The notes: generated by a model not told the origin, from the sequence alone. Shown: positions 1 to 10,011, counted from the first letter of the stretch. The stretch: 64,000 nucleotides of DNA from Prolixibacteraceae bacterium (GCA_019856515.1 CP082230.1:3100001-3164000), one strand, 5' to 3'. Made by a program: numbers and translations.

Positions 1-583
1 AGATATTCCTTGTATTTGGGAAATAAATCCAACAAACCTGTTTCTTATTGATAGGAGATTTTGGATCATTTGGATCTTTAGGATATATAAGAATTGGACA
101 TAACCCTAAAATACGTACCTGCATATAAGATGCCTGCTTATCAAAAAACCAAACTTCTTTGATCATCAACTGCTTCACATCTCCAAGATTTACTTGATCT
201 AATGTAAAAGGCTCTTGGAATGGTTCATCGGAATATGTCCAAAGTTTATCACCAACTTCATTCCAATCCATTGGAACATCAAATTCGTTTGTCTCATCTG
301 GGCTATATGCTAAAAACTGACCTTTCTCAATTCCACTAAATAGAATTGTCATCAAATTCTTCTTCCCATTTACCTCCTTGGTTGGATAATAAAGGGGTTG
401 GTTCATCTTCTCTCGAAGATCAATAATACGCCACAAAGTCTTTTTCCAAATAATATCTGCCTCTCTCACCTTCGGTAGAGGAGCAGGCTTTCTCTCTGAA
501 GTGATATGCGGCACATACTGTGCATGAAGGAGCGTACTGCTGAGGCAAATTATTGCCATTATTAGGAATAGTACCTTTTTCAT
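1..583 (-). CDS. gldN: GldN/PorN, T9SS periplasmic ring component (C-terminus outside window)
   Basis: Seen: an open frame starts at an ATG at 583 and runs off the window edge, giving about 194 residues of the N-terminal part. The product begins with MKKVLFLIMAIICLSS, a signal peptide that ends near HAQ, followed by a section on READIIWKKTLWRIIDLREKMNQ typical of GldN. It lies directly downstream of gldM in the conserved order gldK-gldL-gldM-gldN. Known of the family: GldN pairs with GldK to form the periplasmic ring on the inner face of the outer membrane in the type IX secretion/gliding apparatus. The 92-base gap to gldM suggests cotranscription. The identification rests on sequence character plus gene order, and the order makes it firm. 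Only the C-terminal third or so is missing, because of the window limit rather than a mutation. Confidence -1.
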   Translation of the reverse strand, partial: MKKVLFLIMAIICLSSTLLHAQYVPHITSERKPAPLPKVREADIIWKKTLWRIIDLREKMNQPLYYPTKEVNGKKNLMTILFSGIEKGQFLAYSPDETNEFDVPMDWNEVGDKLWTYSDEPFQEPFTLDQVNLGDVKQLMIKEVWFFDKQASYMQVRILGLCPILIYPKDPNDPKSPINKKQVCWIYFPNTRNI

Positions 584-675
584 AATGCAAATTCTTTTGA
601 TAAAACACGTCCTATTATTAGAAGAGAACCATAATAGTTCTCTTCTTCTCATATAATGAGTTAATTAAAATTCTC

Positions 676-2217
676 TTAGTTGATTCGTAAACTGATACTT
701 GGAAGACGTCGATCTGTTCCATCATCACCATGGGCAATAATGTTTTCAATATAAACACGACTTCCTCTAGTAACTCCTTTAATCAGCTTAATTTGATCTG
801 AGGTTAAACGGTCAGAATTAGATTTCTTCTCCACTACAAAACCTCGTTTTGAAGTAGAAACAACAAAAGTTTTTACCTTAAACTTCAAATCAAAATCGAA
901 ATCCTTTAACACTGCTTCAACCTGCACACCTCTTTTGAACTTCCCTTTTAACACTGCACCATTAGATAATCCAAAAATCTCTGCAATTGGATCAGGCACA
1001 CGTTTCACTCGGAAATCCATTTTACCCATCAATTTCTTTCCAGAAGGTAAATTCGCATATACTGAAACGACAGCTTTTTTACCTGCTGTTGTTGGATACA
1101 CCTCATAACCACTCTTTGTTCGCTTAATTTTACCATTAGAAACCTGTGGTTCTAATTGACTTGGCAATACACCTGGAACAGAAATACTCACTGGGTTAGG
1201 TACCCCCTTGTAGAATACATTCATCTTCGTAGGAGATATCGTTAAAGTAGGGCGAGCCACTTGATATTCTCCTTTGAATGGAAAATTCTTATAACTGCCA
1301 TTAGGCATCTTAAAACGAATCTTTCCATTATATGAATAATCACCTGCTTTGGTTGCTGGAACTGAGAAAATTGCTTTACCATTACCATTAACCTTCAACT
1401 TCTTTCCATTAACTGTAATCGACGGATATGATGTAGTATCTACTGCTGCAAGGAAAATCTGAGACTGATAAGTTCCTCCCTCTAATACATAGGTAGAGTT
1501 AGGTATAACCTGAGATAACAATTTATTAACCTTAAACGACTTGGCATCGATCTGTTTAAACAGATAGTTAATCACATCCGCCTCTGCATTCCTTAAATCA
1601 GACTGCATTTTAGTCATCAATGTCACGACTGCAATCAAAGGATAGCCATCAAAACGAGATGATTCCCAAGTCTGAGGAAGTTCACCTTTTATTTTCTTAG
1701 GCTTGTCAGTACTTAAAGATTTATTCAAGGCACTAACCAAAGCAGTATCTTGCTTTACCATAGTTACCAAATTCTCACGGTAACCTTCGAGCATCTCTTT
1801 AAGGACCTTACCTTTTCCCTCATTCAGCATAACTTCTGCCGCAATATGGGTATCATCCTTTTTCTCAATATTATCAAAATCGGCCTTTGGCTTTTGATCA
1901 GCTTTACATACAATAAACTCTTTAAGGTCTTGAATATGTTTCACTAATCGATCTGTTTTATTTCGAACAGAATCTGCCTTTGTCTTATATTTCCCGACTT
2001 TCTTTGGATTGACAGCTGCCGCTTGATCAAAACGAGCATAAGTCTGTATATTCTTCGCATTAAAGTTCTGGATCGTCATTTCCAGACCATGATCTACCGT
2101 CGTAAATGCGTTCAATACGTTCTTATCAACATTCAATGCAAGCATGGCTGTATATACCAAATACATCACACCAATCAGCTTCTGCCTCGGTGCTTCAGCA
2201 CAAAACTTTGCTCCCAT
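676..2217 (-). CDS. gldM: GldM/PorM, T9SS motor and periplasmic shaft protein
   Basis: The 513-residue product has the usual GldM length and organisation. A single N-terminal membrane segment (about residues 14-34, LIGVMYLVYTAMLALNV) is followed by a long periplasmic part. Its helical first portion contains KNVLNAFTTVDHGLE, and beta-rich domains follow (e.g. KMNVFYKGVPNPVSISVPG around residue 335). Known: two GldM single helices sit inside a GldL pentamer to form the proton-driven motor, and the periplasmic region transmits torque or energy to the GldK/GldN ring. Its start is 3 bases beyond the gldL stop, so the two are tightly coupled. No odd features. Confidence is high. Confidence -1.
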   Translation of the reverse strand: MGAKFCAEAPRQKLIGVMYLVYTAMLALNVDKNVLNAFTTVDHGLEMTIQNFNAKNIQTYARFDQAAAVNPKKVGKYKTKADSVRNKTDRLVKHIQDLKEFIVCKADQKPKADFDNIEKKDDTHIAAEVMLNEGKGKVLKEMLEGYRENLVTMVKQDTALVSALNKSLSTDKPKKIKGELPQTWESSRFDGYPLIAVVTLMTKMQSDLRNAEADVINYLFKQIDAKSFKVNKLLSQVIPNSTYVLEGGTYQSQIFLAAVDTTSYPSITVNGKKLKVNGNGKAIFSVPATKAGDYSYNGKIRFKMPNGSYKNFPFKGEYQVARPTLTISPTKMNVFYKGVPNPVSISVPGVLPSQLEPQVSNGKIKRTKSGYEVYPTTAGKKAVVSVYANLPSGKKLMGKMDFRVKRVPDPIAEIFGLSNGAVLKGKFKRGVQVEAVLKDFDFDLKFKVKTFVVSTSKRGFVVEKKSNSDRLTSDQIKLIKGVTRGSRVYIENIIAHGDDGTDRRLPSISLRIN

Positions 2218-2220
2218 ATT

Positions 2221-3141
2221 TTACTTGATATTAACGTTCATTGCACCTAACATATTACCATAAACGGCATTCAATGCTGATATATTATTATTTAACTGCT
2301 GTGCCTGTGCTTGATATTTCTTCGCTTCTTCAACAGTACCACCAAAAGCACTCTCCATTTCGCCCATCTTACCTGAGATCGAATTTGCAGCTGCTGCATA
2401 TTGATTCGCTGAAGTCAGTTGAGCCTCATATGAAGAATTCAATGCAGTTAATTGATGATTCACTTTGGACATATTTGTACCAAATTGAGTTGACTCTTTC
2501 TCTAAAGTATCACCTAAAGCTTTGTGTGTATTTGCCAATACAGATGATGCACTATTATAAGAATCCACAACGCCACTTACTGATTTCTCCATCTTAACAG
2601 AAGCTGATTCATTGGTCTTGGCAAATTTACCCATAGCTTCAGATGCTGATTCCATATTCTGCATATAATCTTTTGCAGCAACAGTCGCATTAGAGATATC
2701 AGCAAAACCATTCGCAGTATTGGTCAAGTTCTTTAAACTTTTCTCTAGATTTTTCAACACCTCTTCAGAAACCCCAGGGATTGCACCTGCTGGAGCAGCA
2801 ACTGCACCATTTGAAGGGACGGCACCCGATGCTACTTTATCGAACTGATCATAGAAATTATGTTTTAAAACTCCTTCTTGTTCATCTAACAAACGATCTT
2901 CTTCTGAACGAAGTTCAGGAAACACTCTTTTCCAATCTGGAATATCAACAGGCTTATCGAATACTCCTAGTAAGAAAAGAAATACCTCAGCCCCCATACC
3001 AATAGTCAACATAGTTCCACCACCTGGCCAGTGTTGTAATTTAAAAAGAGCACCTAATAGCACTACCGCAGAGAAGAAACTATAACAAAAACCTACAATC
3101 TTCTTTCCTTTATTCGAATGCAAAAAATCACCTACACCCAT
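2221..3141 (-). CDS. gldL: GldL/PorL, T9SS inner-membrane proton-channel motor protein
   Basis: The product has 306 residues. Two membrane helices lie at about residues 15-33 and 43-61 (around MLTIGMGAEVFLFLLGVF), and a cytoplasmic C-terminal part rich in Ala/Ser/Asn heptads (about 115-300) looks coiled-coil. Glu52 in the second helix is the likely counterpart of the membrane-embedded glutamate known to be essential in GldL motors; that assignment is inference from position. The start MGVGDFLHSNKGKK matches the usual GldL N-terminus. Neighbours are gldK upstream (a 223-base gap, possibly with its own promoter) and gldM three bases downstream. Cytoplasmic-membrane localisation follows from the helices. 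Confidence -1.
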   Translation of the reverse strand: MGVGDFLHSNKGKKIVGFCYSFFSAVVLLGALFKLQHWPGGGTMLTIGMGAEVFLFLLGVFDKPVDIPDWKRVFPELRSEEDRLLDEQEGVLKHNFYDQFDKVASGAVPSNGAVAAPAGAIPGVSEEVLKNLEKSLKNLTNTANGFADISNATVAAKDYMQNMESASEAMGKFAKTNESASVKMEKSVSGVVDSYNSASSVLANTHKALGDTLEKESTQFGTNMSKVNHQLTALNSSYEAQLTSANQYAAAANSISGKMGEMESAFGGTVEEAKKYQAQAQQLNNNISALNAVYGNMLGAMNVNIK

Positions 3142-3364
3142 CTTCTGATTTTTTTAATTTTATATACGTTTATATTCACTCAATTCTACCTGAACACCCA
3201 TTCAATAATGGCATGGATCACAATTAGACCCGATAATTTATATGCAATTAGTTAAATCACTAAATGACAAGTACCTCCATATCTATTTTAGCAGGCATTC
3301 TGTGTAAAACAAAATATCTGCTAAAACAATCTCAACAACAATGTATTATGTGCGAAACATTATA

Positions 3365-4702
3365 TTAAAACTCATCTTGAAATGATGATCTAACACAACG
3401 GAAACCTATATAACTTTTTGCAGTATCCTGATACTCATAAGTTCGGGTACCCACTTGCAAGAAATATGCAATATCTTTCCATGAACCTCCACGGATAACT
3501 TTACGTTTCAATGCAGGTGGGTCATCAGGTAATGCATTATATTCATAGTTTGGATTCGCATCATGCATGAAGTTATATGTCGCTTCATCATAAGCAGATA
3601 TTGTCCACTCTGCTACGTTACCAGCCATGTCATATAAACTAAACCCATTAGGATCGTACTTTGCAACTTCCGTAGTAGTCATTCCATTATCATCACTATA
3701 GTTACCACGTATTGGTTTAAAGTTTGCCATAAAACAACCTTCTTCATTACGAGTGTAAACACCACCCCATGGATACATCGAGTGAGCCAATCCTCCACGA
3801 GCACCATATTCCCACTCAGCCTCTGAAGGAAGACGATAGGCCTGAACAGGCTCTTGTCCATCTTTTTGAAGTGCATCATTCTTGTAATGTGTACGCCAAG
3901 CACAAAATGCACGCGCTTGTTTCCATGTCACACCAACAACCGGATAATCATCAAAACTTGGATGATAAAAATAAGTAGTTGCCATCGGTTCGTTATATGA
4001 ATAAGTATAATCACGAATCCAACACAAAGTGTCAGGGTACACCATTACTTTGTTATTCATAATGAAACTAGAACGTCCTTCAATTGGGACTTGTTTTCCT
4101 TCAAGATCATATACAAATCCTTCATATTTATCTTCAGATGCATTATACGCATTCTCCCTCTTTGCAGCTTGTCTTAAATCAACCCAATAATACTCAAATA
4201 TCAATTGGTTTGGATCAATGGATTTCTTACCAAAGATTCGATCTTTTTCTTTATAATAAAGATCTTCCAACGCCACCTGGTTGTCAGGGTCTGTCCATTC
4301 GATGTCTTCATCCCAATTTAGTATTGGTGGATCATAAGGATTTCCGTTATCATCCTCACTAATAAGAAAGTCGGCATTCACCTCGCCTAACTTCCTTCGA
4401 GCCAAAGAGTCTCGAACCCAGTAGACAAACTGACGATATTCGTTATTTGTAATCTCTGTTTCATCCATCCAAAAACCTTCCACTGTAACAGTTCGGTTTG
4501 GAGACAATCCAGATGTGATATCTTGATCACTTGGCCCCATGTTAAATGACCCCCTAGGAACATAAGTCATTCCATAAGGACTCGGCTCAAAGTACTTTCC
4601 TGATCTTTCTACTCCAACAAGCTCACCTTCCGAAGACTGGCTACAGCTTGCCAATAAAAGCAAGAAAGAACTAATCATTCCAAATAAGAAAAAATTTTTC
4701 AT
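3365..4702 (-). CDS. gldK: GldK/PorK, T9SS outer-membrane lipoprotein (FGE-sulfatase fold)
   Basis: I take the ATG at 4702 as start, giving 445 residues beginning MKNFFLFGMISSFLLLLASC with lipobox LASC and lipidated Cys20. A GTG seven codons upstream (4723) is in frame and preceded by AGGAAA, so the longer form cannot be excluded. The body carries the formylglycine-generating-enzyme/sulfatase-modifying fold signature seen in GldK: MTYVPRGSFNMGP near the start, RLPSEAEWEYGARGG in the middle, and RGGSWKD ... IGFRCVR at the end. Known: GldK forms a ring with GldN at the outer membrane. It lies between porP and gldL, the conserved T9SS order. The gap to porP is only 35 bases, which suggests one transcript. 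Confidence -1.
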   Translation of the reverse strand: MKNFFLFGMISSFLLLLASCSQSSEGELVGVERSGKYFEPSPYGMTYVPRGSFNMGPSDQDITSGLSPNRTVTVEGFWMDETEITNNEYRQFVYWVRDSLARRKLGEVNADFLISEDDNGNPYDPPILNWDEDIEWTDPDNQVALEDLYYKEKDRIFGKKSIDPNQLIFEYYWVDLRQAAKRENAYNASEDKYEGFVYDLEGKQVPIEGRSSFIMNNKVMVYPDTLCWIRDYTYSYNEPMATTYFYHPSFDDYPVVGVTWKQARAFCAWRTHYKNDALQKDGQEPVQAYRLPSEAEWEYGARGGLAHSMYPWGGVYTRNEEGCFMANFKPIRGNYSDDNGMTTTEVAKYDPNGFSLYDMAGNVAEWTISAYDEATYNFMHDANPNYEYNALPDDPPALKRKVIRGGSWKDIAYFLQVGTRTYEYQDTAKSYIGFRCVRSSFQDEF

Positions 4703-4737
4703 AATTTTCGTTGAATATGGCACTATAGTTTCCTTTT

Positions 4738-5694
4738 TTACAAAAATCTCACGCTCTTATAATGATGACTTCGCTTACTGGCCATCGTTATTCGATACGA
4801 CAAATACACCTCATGAGAACCAGAGCTATATGAACTCAATGATGATGTCGAAATGTCATATGAATAGCCAATACGCAAACCATTTCTTAATTCAATACCA
4901 CCTAGAACAACTATTGCGTCGTCTAGTCTATATGTTATACCTCCCCAATAACGATGTTTATATGTCGCCATTGCGGTCATGTCTAATTGCCAAACTACTC
5001 CATCATACTTATATAGTATCGAAGGGTGTAAGATTACATCCTTCCATTGAGAACTTAAATTTCCACCTGCACTGAAATAATAATGCCTATTTACAAATAG
5101 GTCATTCCCTTCAGTTGGAAACTTGGCTTGATTAATATGTGAAATAGAAGCAGCAAGATAGTAATATTTATGTTTATAATAAACACCACCGCCTAAGTCA
5201 AAGGCTACACTTGCAATATCAACGGTAGGAATCGCTGGATCGTCACCAAAATTAGGGTCTTTCCATTGCGGTTTAAACTGCTTATTCAGTATCCCCAATG
5301 ACAACCCTAAACGTAAGTCTCCGCTCCCAACAACCATTCCATATGAATAGTCTAGCTTCACAGTAACGTTCTGATAATAACCAATTTTGTCACTACTAAA
5401 GTTCAATCCGACACCATCCATCTTACCCAATAATGGTAACTGGGCACTAATTCCAGCATCGGTAGATCTAGGGGCTCCATCAAACCCCGACCACTGAATT
5501 CTATTTAACATATAAGCATCAATAAAGCGATCTTCTCCCGCCGCTGCAGGATTGATTGTCAACATATTGAACATATATTGACTGTATTGCGGATCTTGTT
5601 GGGCTCTAGCAACGAAAATAGTTATTATATTTAAAACTAAAAAACATAAACTATAATTAATGATTACAAATGACTTTAACTTAATTTTATTCAT
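4738..5694 (-). CDS. porP: PorP/SprF-family T9SS outer-membrane protein
   Basis: The 318-residue product has a signal peptide (about 1-31, ending ARAQ), then the family hallmark QDPQYSQYMFNMLTINPAAAG. A C-terminal beta-barrel of repeated aromatic strands follows (e.g. HKYYYLAASISHINQAKF). Known: PorP/SprF proteins are outer-membrane beta-barrel partners of the T9SS; SprF helps secrete SprB, and PorP connects with the PorK/N ring. It is the first gene of the gldKLMN group here. A near-consensus -7 box (one mismatch to TAnnTTTG on the minus strand, 5723-5730) lies about 30 bases upstream and may be the operon promoter. Confidence in family is high; assignment to PorP rather than another SprF paralogue relies on position. 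Confidence -1.
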   Translation of the reverse strand: MNKIKLKSFVIINYSLCFLVLNIITIFVARAQQDPQYSQYMFNMLTINPAAAGEDRFIDAYMLNRIQWSGFDGAPRSTDAGISAQLPLLGKMDGVGLNFSSDKIGYYQNVTVKLDYSYGMVVGSGDLRLGLSLGILNKQFKPQWKDPNFGDDPAIPTVDIASVAFDLGGGVYYKHKYYYLAASISHINQAKFPTEGNDLFVNRHYYFSAGGNLSSQWKDVILHPSILYKYDGVVWQLDMTAMATYKHRYWGGITYRLDDAIVVLGGIELRNGLRIGYSYDISTSSLSSYSSGSHEVYLSYRITMASKRSHHYKSVRFL

Positions 5695-5745
5695 GCTAGT
5701 TCCATACTTGTTTTACATTATACAAATATCATAGATGATCACTTC

Positions 5746-6894
5746 TCAGCTGTTATCTTTATGCACAACATTCATTCTTTTATGTACAATATAACGCCAA
5801 AGACGTTCTGTAATTTCACCTTTTCGAGAGAATTCATAATCCTCTCTTAAACAAGAAACGTAGTCAGAACGTAGATTATTGTATTGAACAGCAAACCACC
5901 ACCGTTCACTTATTCTATGCTTCATAAAATAGAGAACTACACCATACGAATCTAAGGGTATTACATAATGATCCATACACTTTGCCTCTGTTCCAGTAAA
6001 AAAATCATTATCGAAACTCTCGAGCCCCATTAAAAAATGCCAAATCATTTGTGCAATAGAATATGCACCCAATAAAGTTGGATCAAAATCTACATGATAT
6101 CCCCAGAAAGAGAGAGAAGAAGGGCGATTTCCCATGCCATAATACCACATCATTTGACACATCTCGGTTGAACTCAACCCATTAGGATGTGGAGTAATAC
6201 CTCCTGGTGTATCAACAGATTTCATCACATCAAGATGCACCCCTACAGCAATACTATCTCTTAATTCGGGCTCCATAAGACACATCTCATCACGAATTTT
6301 CCCAACACCCAAATGATGTCCACCAAACGATTGAAAATCATCCATATTTGTCTTTGAATTCAAATACTTCTGCGTTCCTAATACAATTAGCATCTTTTTA
6401 TCTTCATCTTGCAAATGGTAGTTCCATCCACAAACCTCATCATTCTTAAGACTTGGAATTCGTGAATCAAACCAAATGACATTACCATCTCTTTGATTTC
6501 TTTTAAATAAAACATGGAATAGAGAGGATTGGTTCCCTAAAACTAATGGAAAAGCACCTTGTCTTGTTATTTCGGCAATAACCTCATCAAATGCAACTTT
6601 AGTATCCACTACAGTCCGTCCACTTTTCACATTCCCAAGATCTCGTATCTTCAACATGGTAAAATGATCATACATATTGTATAAGGCCTCCCTTAAAGCA
6701 TCATAATTATCTCTTCCAAAATTTGAAGCACCAAGTTCTAACAATCCTAATATCACGACCTCTCTCTTAGAAAACGTACCAGGCTCCGACAATTCTGTCA
6801 AGTATTTGATTTTTACACCTACTTTTCCCTCACTAAAAACAGTCGAAGGAAACACATCAAAATCAATTGGCTCTATTAGATCTACTAATTCCAT
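5746..6894 (-). CDS. Arginase/formimidoylglutamase-fold protein with degenerate metal site
   Basis: The 382-residue product has the overall ureohydrolase layout, with the region KSVDTPGG (about 225-232) corresponding to the family SxDxDxxDP/SDAPG signature. Unlike active arginases and formimidoylglutamases, the manganese ligands look lost. The GGDHS position reads GNQSS (120-124), DAHxD reads FDSRI (142-146), and the SxDxD position reads GVHLD (218-222). Arginase-family genes are commonly annotated beside porP/gldK in Bacteroidota. This one ends about 50 bases upstream of the porP start on the same strand. Inference: it is a non-catalytic or altered-activity member, and its role near the T9SS genes is unknown. 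The family call is fairly firm; the enzyme activity is doubtful. Confidence -1.
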   Translation of the reverse strand: MELVDLIEPIDFDVFPSTVFSEGKVGVKIKYLTELSEPGTFSKREVVILGLLELGASNFGRDNYDALREALYNMYDHFTMLKIRDLGNVKSGRTVVDTKVAFDEVIAEITRQGAFPLVLGNQSSLFHVLFKRNQRDGNVIWFDSRIPSLKNDEVCGWNYHLQDEDKKMLIVLGTQKYLNSKTNMDDFQSFGGHHLGVGKIRDEMCLMEPELRDSIAVGVHLDVMKSVDTPGGITPHPNGLSSTEMCQMMWYYGMGNRPSSLSFWGYHVDFDPTLLGAYSIAQMIWHFLMGLESFDNDFFTGTEAKCMDHYVIPLDSYGVVLYFMKHRISERWWFAVQYNNLRSDYVSCLREDYEFSRKGEITERLWRYIVHKRMNVVHKDNS

Positions 6895-7332
6895 ACAAAT
6901 TAAACCTTATTCTGTTTAGGGGAAATAACATACAAATATTACATTCTTATAAAGCTATCAAAAATTGTAATTGATATCAATATACGATCTAAAGAAATAT
7001 AACATTTTTCCATATTTCAAAATAGAGAAATAGGCATGCTTTATATTTAATTGTATGATAACATCTATTTTCAACACCATCAATCTTATAAAAAATAGCG
7101 TAATAAAAGTCATGATTCCACCTAAGAAGCAACTTACTCGCTGACGAACATCACATACTTAAATTAATTACCTCACACACAACCAAAAACGTTTAATGAT
7201 CACTAGGAAACTTATTCGATATTTTTCCCAAAAGGATTTATTTTTAATCCCCATCAATGGAGTAAGTGTTGACATACAATTTGAGGCTTTAAAAGTCAAT
7301 AACAAGGCAACATCATCATATGGGTATTTTAC
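6895..7332. other. Intergenic region upstream of the arginase-like gene
   Basis: About 440 bases with no convincing gene. The end next to 6894 contains a near-consensus minus-strand -7 box (forward caaatatt around 6936-6943) that could drive the arginase-like gene. The rest is AT-rich with no repeat or RNA I can support. Confidence -1.
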
Positions 7333-7358
7333 AAAAAAAGGCTACCATAGGGTAGCCT
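7333..7358 (-). terminator. Intrinsic terminator of topA
   Basis: On the minus strand, a perfect 8-bp stem AGGCTACC/GGTAGCCT with a 4-base loop is followed by seven T. It lies 27 bases after the topA stop. The same AGGCTACC stem sequence recurs in the terminators at 50425 and 58054. Confidence -1.
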
Positions 7359-7384
7359 CATTCTACTATTATATATTTCAAATT

Positions 7385-9844
7385 TTATTTTTTATCTGTC
7401 GTGGGCTTCTTTTTTGTTGCCGTTTTCTTTACAGTACTTTTTGTTGCAGCTTTCTTAGGTGCAGCTTTCTTAGGTGCAGCTTTCTTTGTTGCCGTCTTCT
7501 TTGCTGTCGTTTTCTTCGCTGCACCTTTTTTAGGTTTAGGGCCTTCTTCAACAACTTTCATACAGCCTTCAAAGGTTAACTCTTCAACAACTGTATCTTT
7601 AGGAATCTTATAATTTGCTTTTTGATATGCAATATATGGGCCCCAACGACCTTGAATCACTCTTAAATCAGGATCTTCATCAAAAGTACGAAGTAAAGCT
7701 TTACGATCTTTCTCTCTTTTCTCTTCGATCAATTCAACAGCCCTATCTAACTCAATAGAAAGAGGGTCATCAACATCTTTTTTCAACGAAACGAATTTAC
7801 TATCATGTCGAACATAAGGCCCGAAACGACCAACAGCAACTGTAACTACTTTATCTTCATATTCGCCCAATTGACGAGGCAATTTAAATAGATCCAATGC
7901 ATCTTCTAAAGTAATCGTCTCGATACTCTGACCATGACGTAAACTCGCAAATTGTGGCTTTTCTTCACTATCTTCCTGTGTCACTCCTAATTGAGCCATA
8001 GGTCCATAACGACCAATACGCACTGAAACAGGCTTTTCGGTCTTTGGATCTATACCCAATTGACGTTCTCCTGTTGATCTCTCCGAATTTTCAATGACAT
8101 CCTCAATTATCTCGTGAAATGGCACATAAAATTCATCTATCATCTCGGTCCAAACTCTTTTTCCTTCAGCGATCTCATCAAATTCCTTCTCTACTTTTGC
8201 AGTGAACTTATAATCCACAATAGAGTCAAAATTCTTCACCAAAAAGTCATTTACAACCAAACCTATATCCGTAGGAAATAATTTCCCTCTCTCAGCACCA
8301 GTGATCTCAGTACATGTTTCGGAATGGATACCTCCATTTTTCAGTGTCAACATCTGATACTCTCTCACAACACCTTCACGATCTTCCTTTACAATATAAT
8401 TTCTATTCTGGATTGTTGTGATCGTTGGAGCATAAGTAGAAGGACGTCCAATACCTTGCTCCTCTAATTTACGAACTAAACTTGCTTCCGTAAAACGAGG
8501 AGGTTTTTGAGAGAAACGTTGTGTTCCCACTATCTCTTTTGGTATAAGATCCTGACCTTCACTTAATGGAGGAAGCAATCCTTTATGGATACTGTTTTCT
8601 TGTGTTTCATCATCTGTCGATTCTAAATATACACTCAAAAAACCATCAAAAACTAATACCTCTCCTGTAGCTATAAACAACTCATCACTACCAGAAAATC
8701 CTATCTTTACCGTAGTTCTTTCCAATTTAGCATCAGCCATTTGGGAAGCAATAGTTCTTTTCCAAATCAATTCATAAAGCTTCTGCTCCTGCGGTGTTCC
8801 ATCCACCGTTGATTGATTCATATAAGTAGGACGAATAGCCTCATGAGCCTCTTGTGCACCTTTTGCTTTCGTCTTGAAAGTTCTTAAGTGATGATAATTT
8901 TCGCCATATTTATCTACGATTGCATCTTTCGATGCATCTAAGGCTAACTGCGACAGATTCGTCGAATCAGTACGCATATAAGTAATTTTCCCTGCCTCAT
9001 ATAACTTTTGAGCTACAGACATGGTCATGCTTACAGGAAAACCTAACTTACGACTAGCTTCTTGCTGTAGTGTCGAAGTGATAAATGGAGGAGTTGGAGA
9101 CTTCTTGGCAGGTTTTTTCACAATCGAATCGATATGAAAATTAGCACCATTGCACTTCTCCAAGAATTCTTGGGTTTCGCCGTGAGTCTTAAATCGTGTA
9201 CCAAGCTCAGCTTTCAACTCGGCCTTACCTCGCTTTGGATCTTCAGTATCAAAAACGGAAGTCACACGAAAGGCAGATGTCGGTTTGAACTTTTGTATAT
9301 CTCGTTCCTGATCGACAATAAGCCTTACAGCAACTGATTGTACACGTCCAGCTGAAAGCGATGGTTTCACCTTTTTCCAGAGCACTGGAGAAATCTCGAA
9401 ACCTACCAATCTATCTAAAATACGCCTGGCTTGTTGTGCATCTACTAAATTTAGATCTAGCAAACGAGGGCTCTCAATAGCTTTAGTAATCGCACTTTTG
9501 GTAATCTCATGGAATACGATACGATTGGTTGAGTCAGGACTCAAACCTAGTACCTCCATAAGATGCCAACCGATAGCTTCCCCTTCACGGTCCTCATCGG
9601 AAGCGATCCATATAGTCTTCGCTTTCTTCGCAGCTTTCTTTAATTCGGCTACGACCTTTTTTTTATCTTCTGAAACCACATAACGTGGTGTATAATTATT
9701 GTTCAAGTCTATCCCAAAGTCTTTTTTATCAAGATCTCGGATATGCCCGAAACTTGACATGACTAAGAAATCTTCTCCAAGAAATTTCTCAATTGTCTTT
9801 GCCTTGGCTGGGGACTCGACTATTACCAGATTTTCTTCCTTCAT
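7385..9844 (-). CDS. topA: DNA topoisomerase I (type IA) with Lys/Ala-rich tail
   Basis: The start is set at the ATG at 9844 (MKEENLVIVESPAKAK), the usual TopA N-terminus; the reading frame stays open for 23 further codons upstream. The product is 819 residues. The TOPRIM domain shows ASDEDREGEA (about 81-90), and SLSAGRVQSVAVRLI follows. The active-site region is ITYMRTDSTNLS, with catalytic Tyr at about 289. C-terminal topoisomerase repeats with GRYGPM, GRFGPYV and GRWGPYIAY lie at about 620-760. The last roughly 45 residues are a low-complexity KKTATKKAAPKK tail, probably DNA-binding. TopA relaxes negative supercoils. It is transcribed divergently from the PBP gene and ends in its own terminator. 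Confidence -1.
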   Translation of the reverse strand: MKEENLVIVESPAKAKTIEKFLGEDFLVMSSFGHIRDLDKKDFGIDLNNNYTPRYVVSEDKKKVVAELKKAAKKAKTIWIASDEDREGEAIGWHLMEVLGLSPDSTNRIVFHEITKSAITKAIESPRLLDLNLVDAQQARRILDRLVGFEISPVLWKKVKPSLSAGRVQSVAVRLIVDQERDIQKFKPTSAFRVTSVFDTEDPKRGKAELKAELGTRFKTHGETQEFLEKCNGANFHIDSIVKKPAKKSPTPPFITSTLQQEASRKLGFPVSMTMSVAQKLYEAGKITYMRTDSTNLSQLALDASKDAIVDKYGENYHHLRTFKTKAKGAQEAHEAIRPTYMNQSTVDGTPQEQKLYELIWKRTIASQMADAKLERTTVKIGFSGSDELFIATGEVLVFDGFLSVYLESTDDETQENSIHKGLLPPLSEGQDLIPKEIVGTQRFSQKPPRFTEASLVRKLEEQGIGRPSTYAPTITTIQNRNYIVKEDREGVVREYQMLTLKNGGIHSETCTEITGAERGKLFPTDIGLVVNDFLVKNFDSIVDYKFTAKVEKEFDEIAEGKRVWTEMIDEFYVPFHEIIEDVIENSERSTGERQLGIDPKTEKPVSVRIGRYGPMAQLGVTQEDSEEKPQFASLRHGQSIETITLEDALDLFKLPRQLGEYEDKVVTVAVGRFGPYVRHDSKFVSLKKDVDDPLSIELDRAVELIEEKREKDRKALLRTFDEDPDLRVIQGRWGPYIAYQKANYKIPKDTVVEELTFEGCMKVVEEGPKPKKGAAKKTTAKKTATKKAAPKKAAPKKAATKSTVKKTATKKKPTTDKK

Positions 9845-10003
9845 CTGAATCGGATTTGAAATATCAGCTAAAATACTAACTGCAAAGTAAAGAAAAAGCA
9901 AAACGTTGATCAAAAAAACGTTCGCGTTTATTACAAAATAACAAAAATAACTGTTTTAAGAATGCAAACATACAATAATTTCAACATCTTGAATATAATT
10001 AAT

Positions 10004-10011
10004 TATCTTTG
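10004..10011 (+). promoter_or_regulatory. Bacteroidota -7 box (TATCTTTG) for the PBP gene
   Basis: TATCTTTG is a perfect match to TAnnTTTG, with a TTTC at 9979-9982, 21 bases upstream, as a weak -33 element. Transcription would start near 10018. That makes ATG 10038 the likely PBP start and argues against the in-frame TTG at 10017. Confidence -1.

Noticed and set aside
420..608. Minus-strand 62-codon frame in the gldN region
   Set aside because: It overlaps gldN in another frame; the gldN frame starting at 583 has a signal peptide and family character.
7196..7579. A 127-codon plus-strand frame rich in Cys/Phe/Leu repeats
   Set aside because: It is the antisense of the Lys/Ala repeat tail of topA; the repeats are a shadow of AAG/GCT codons.
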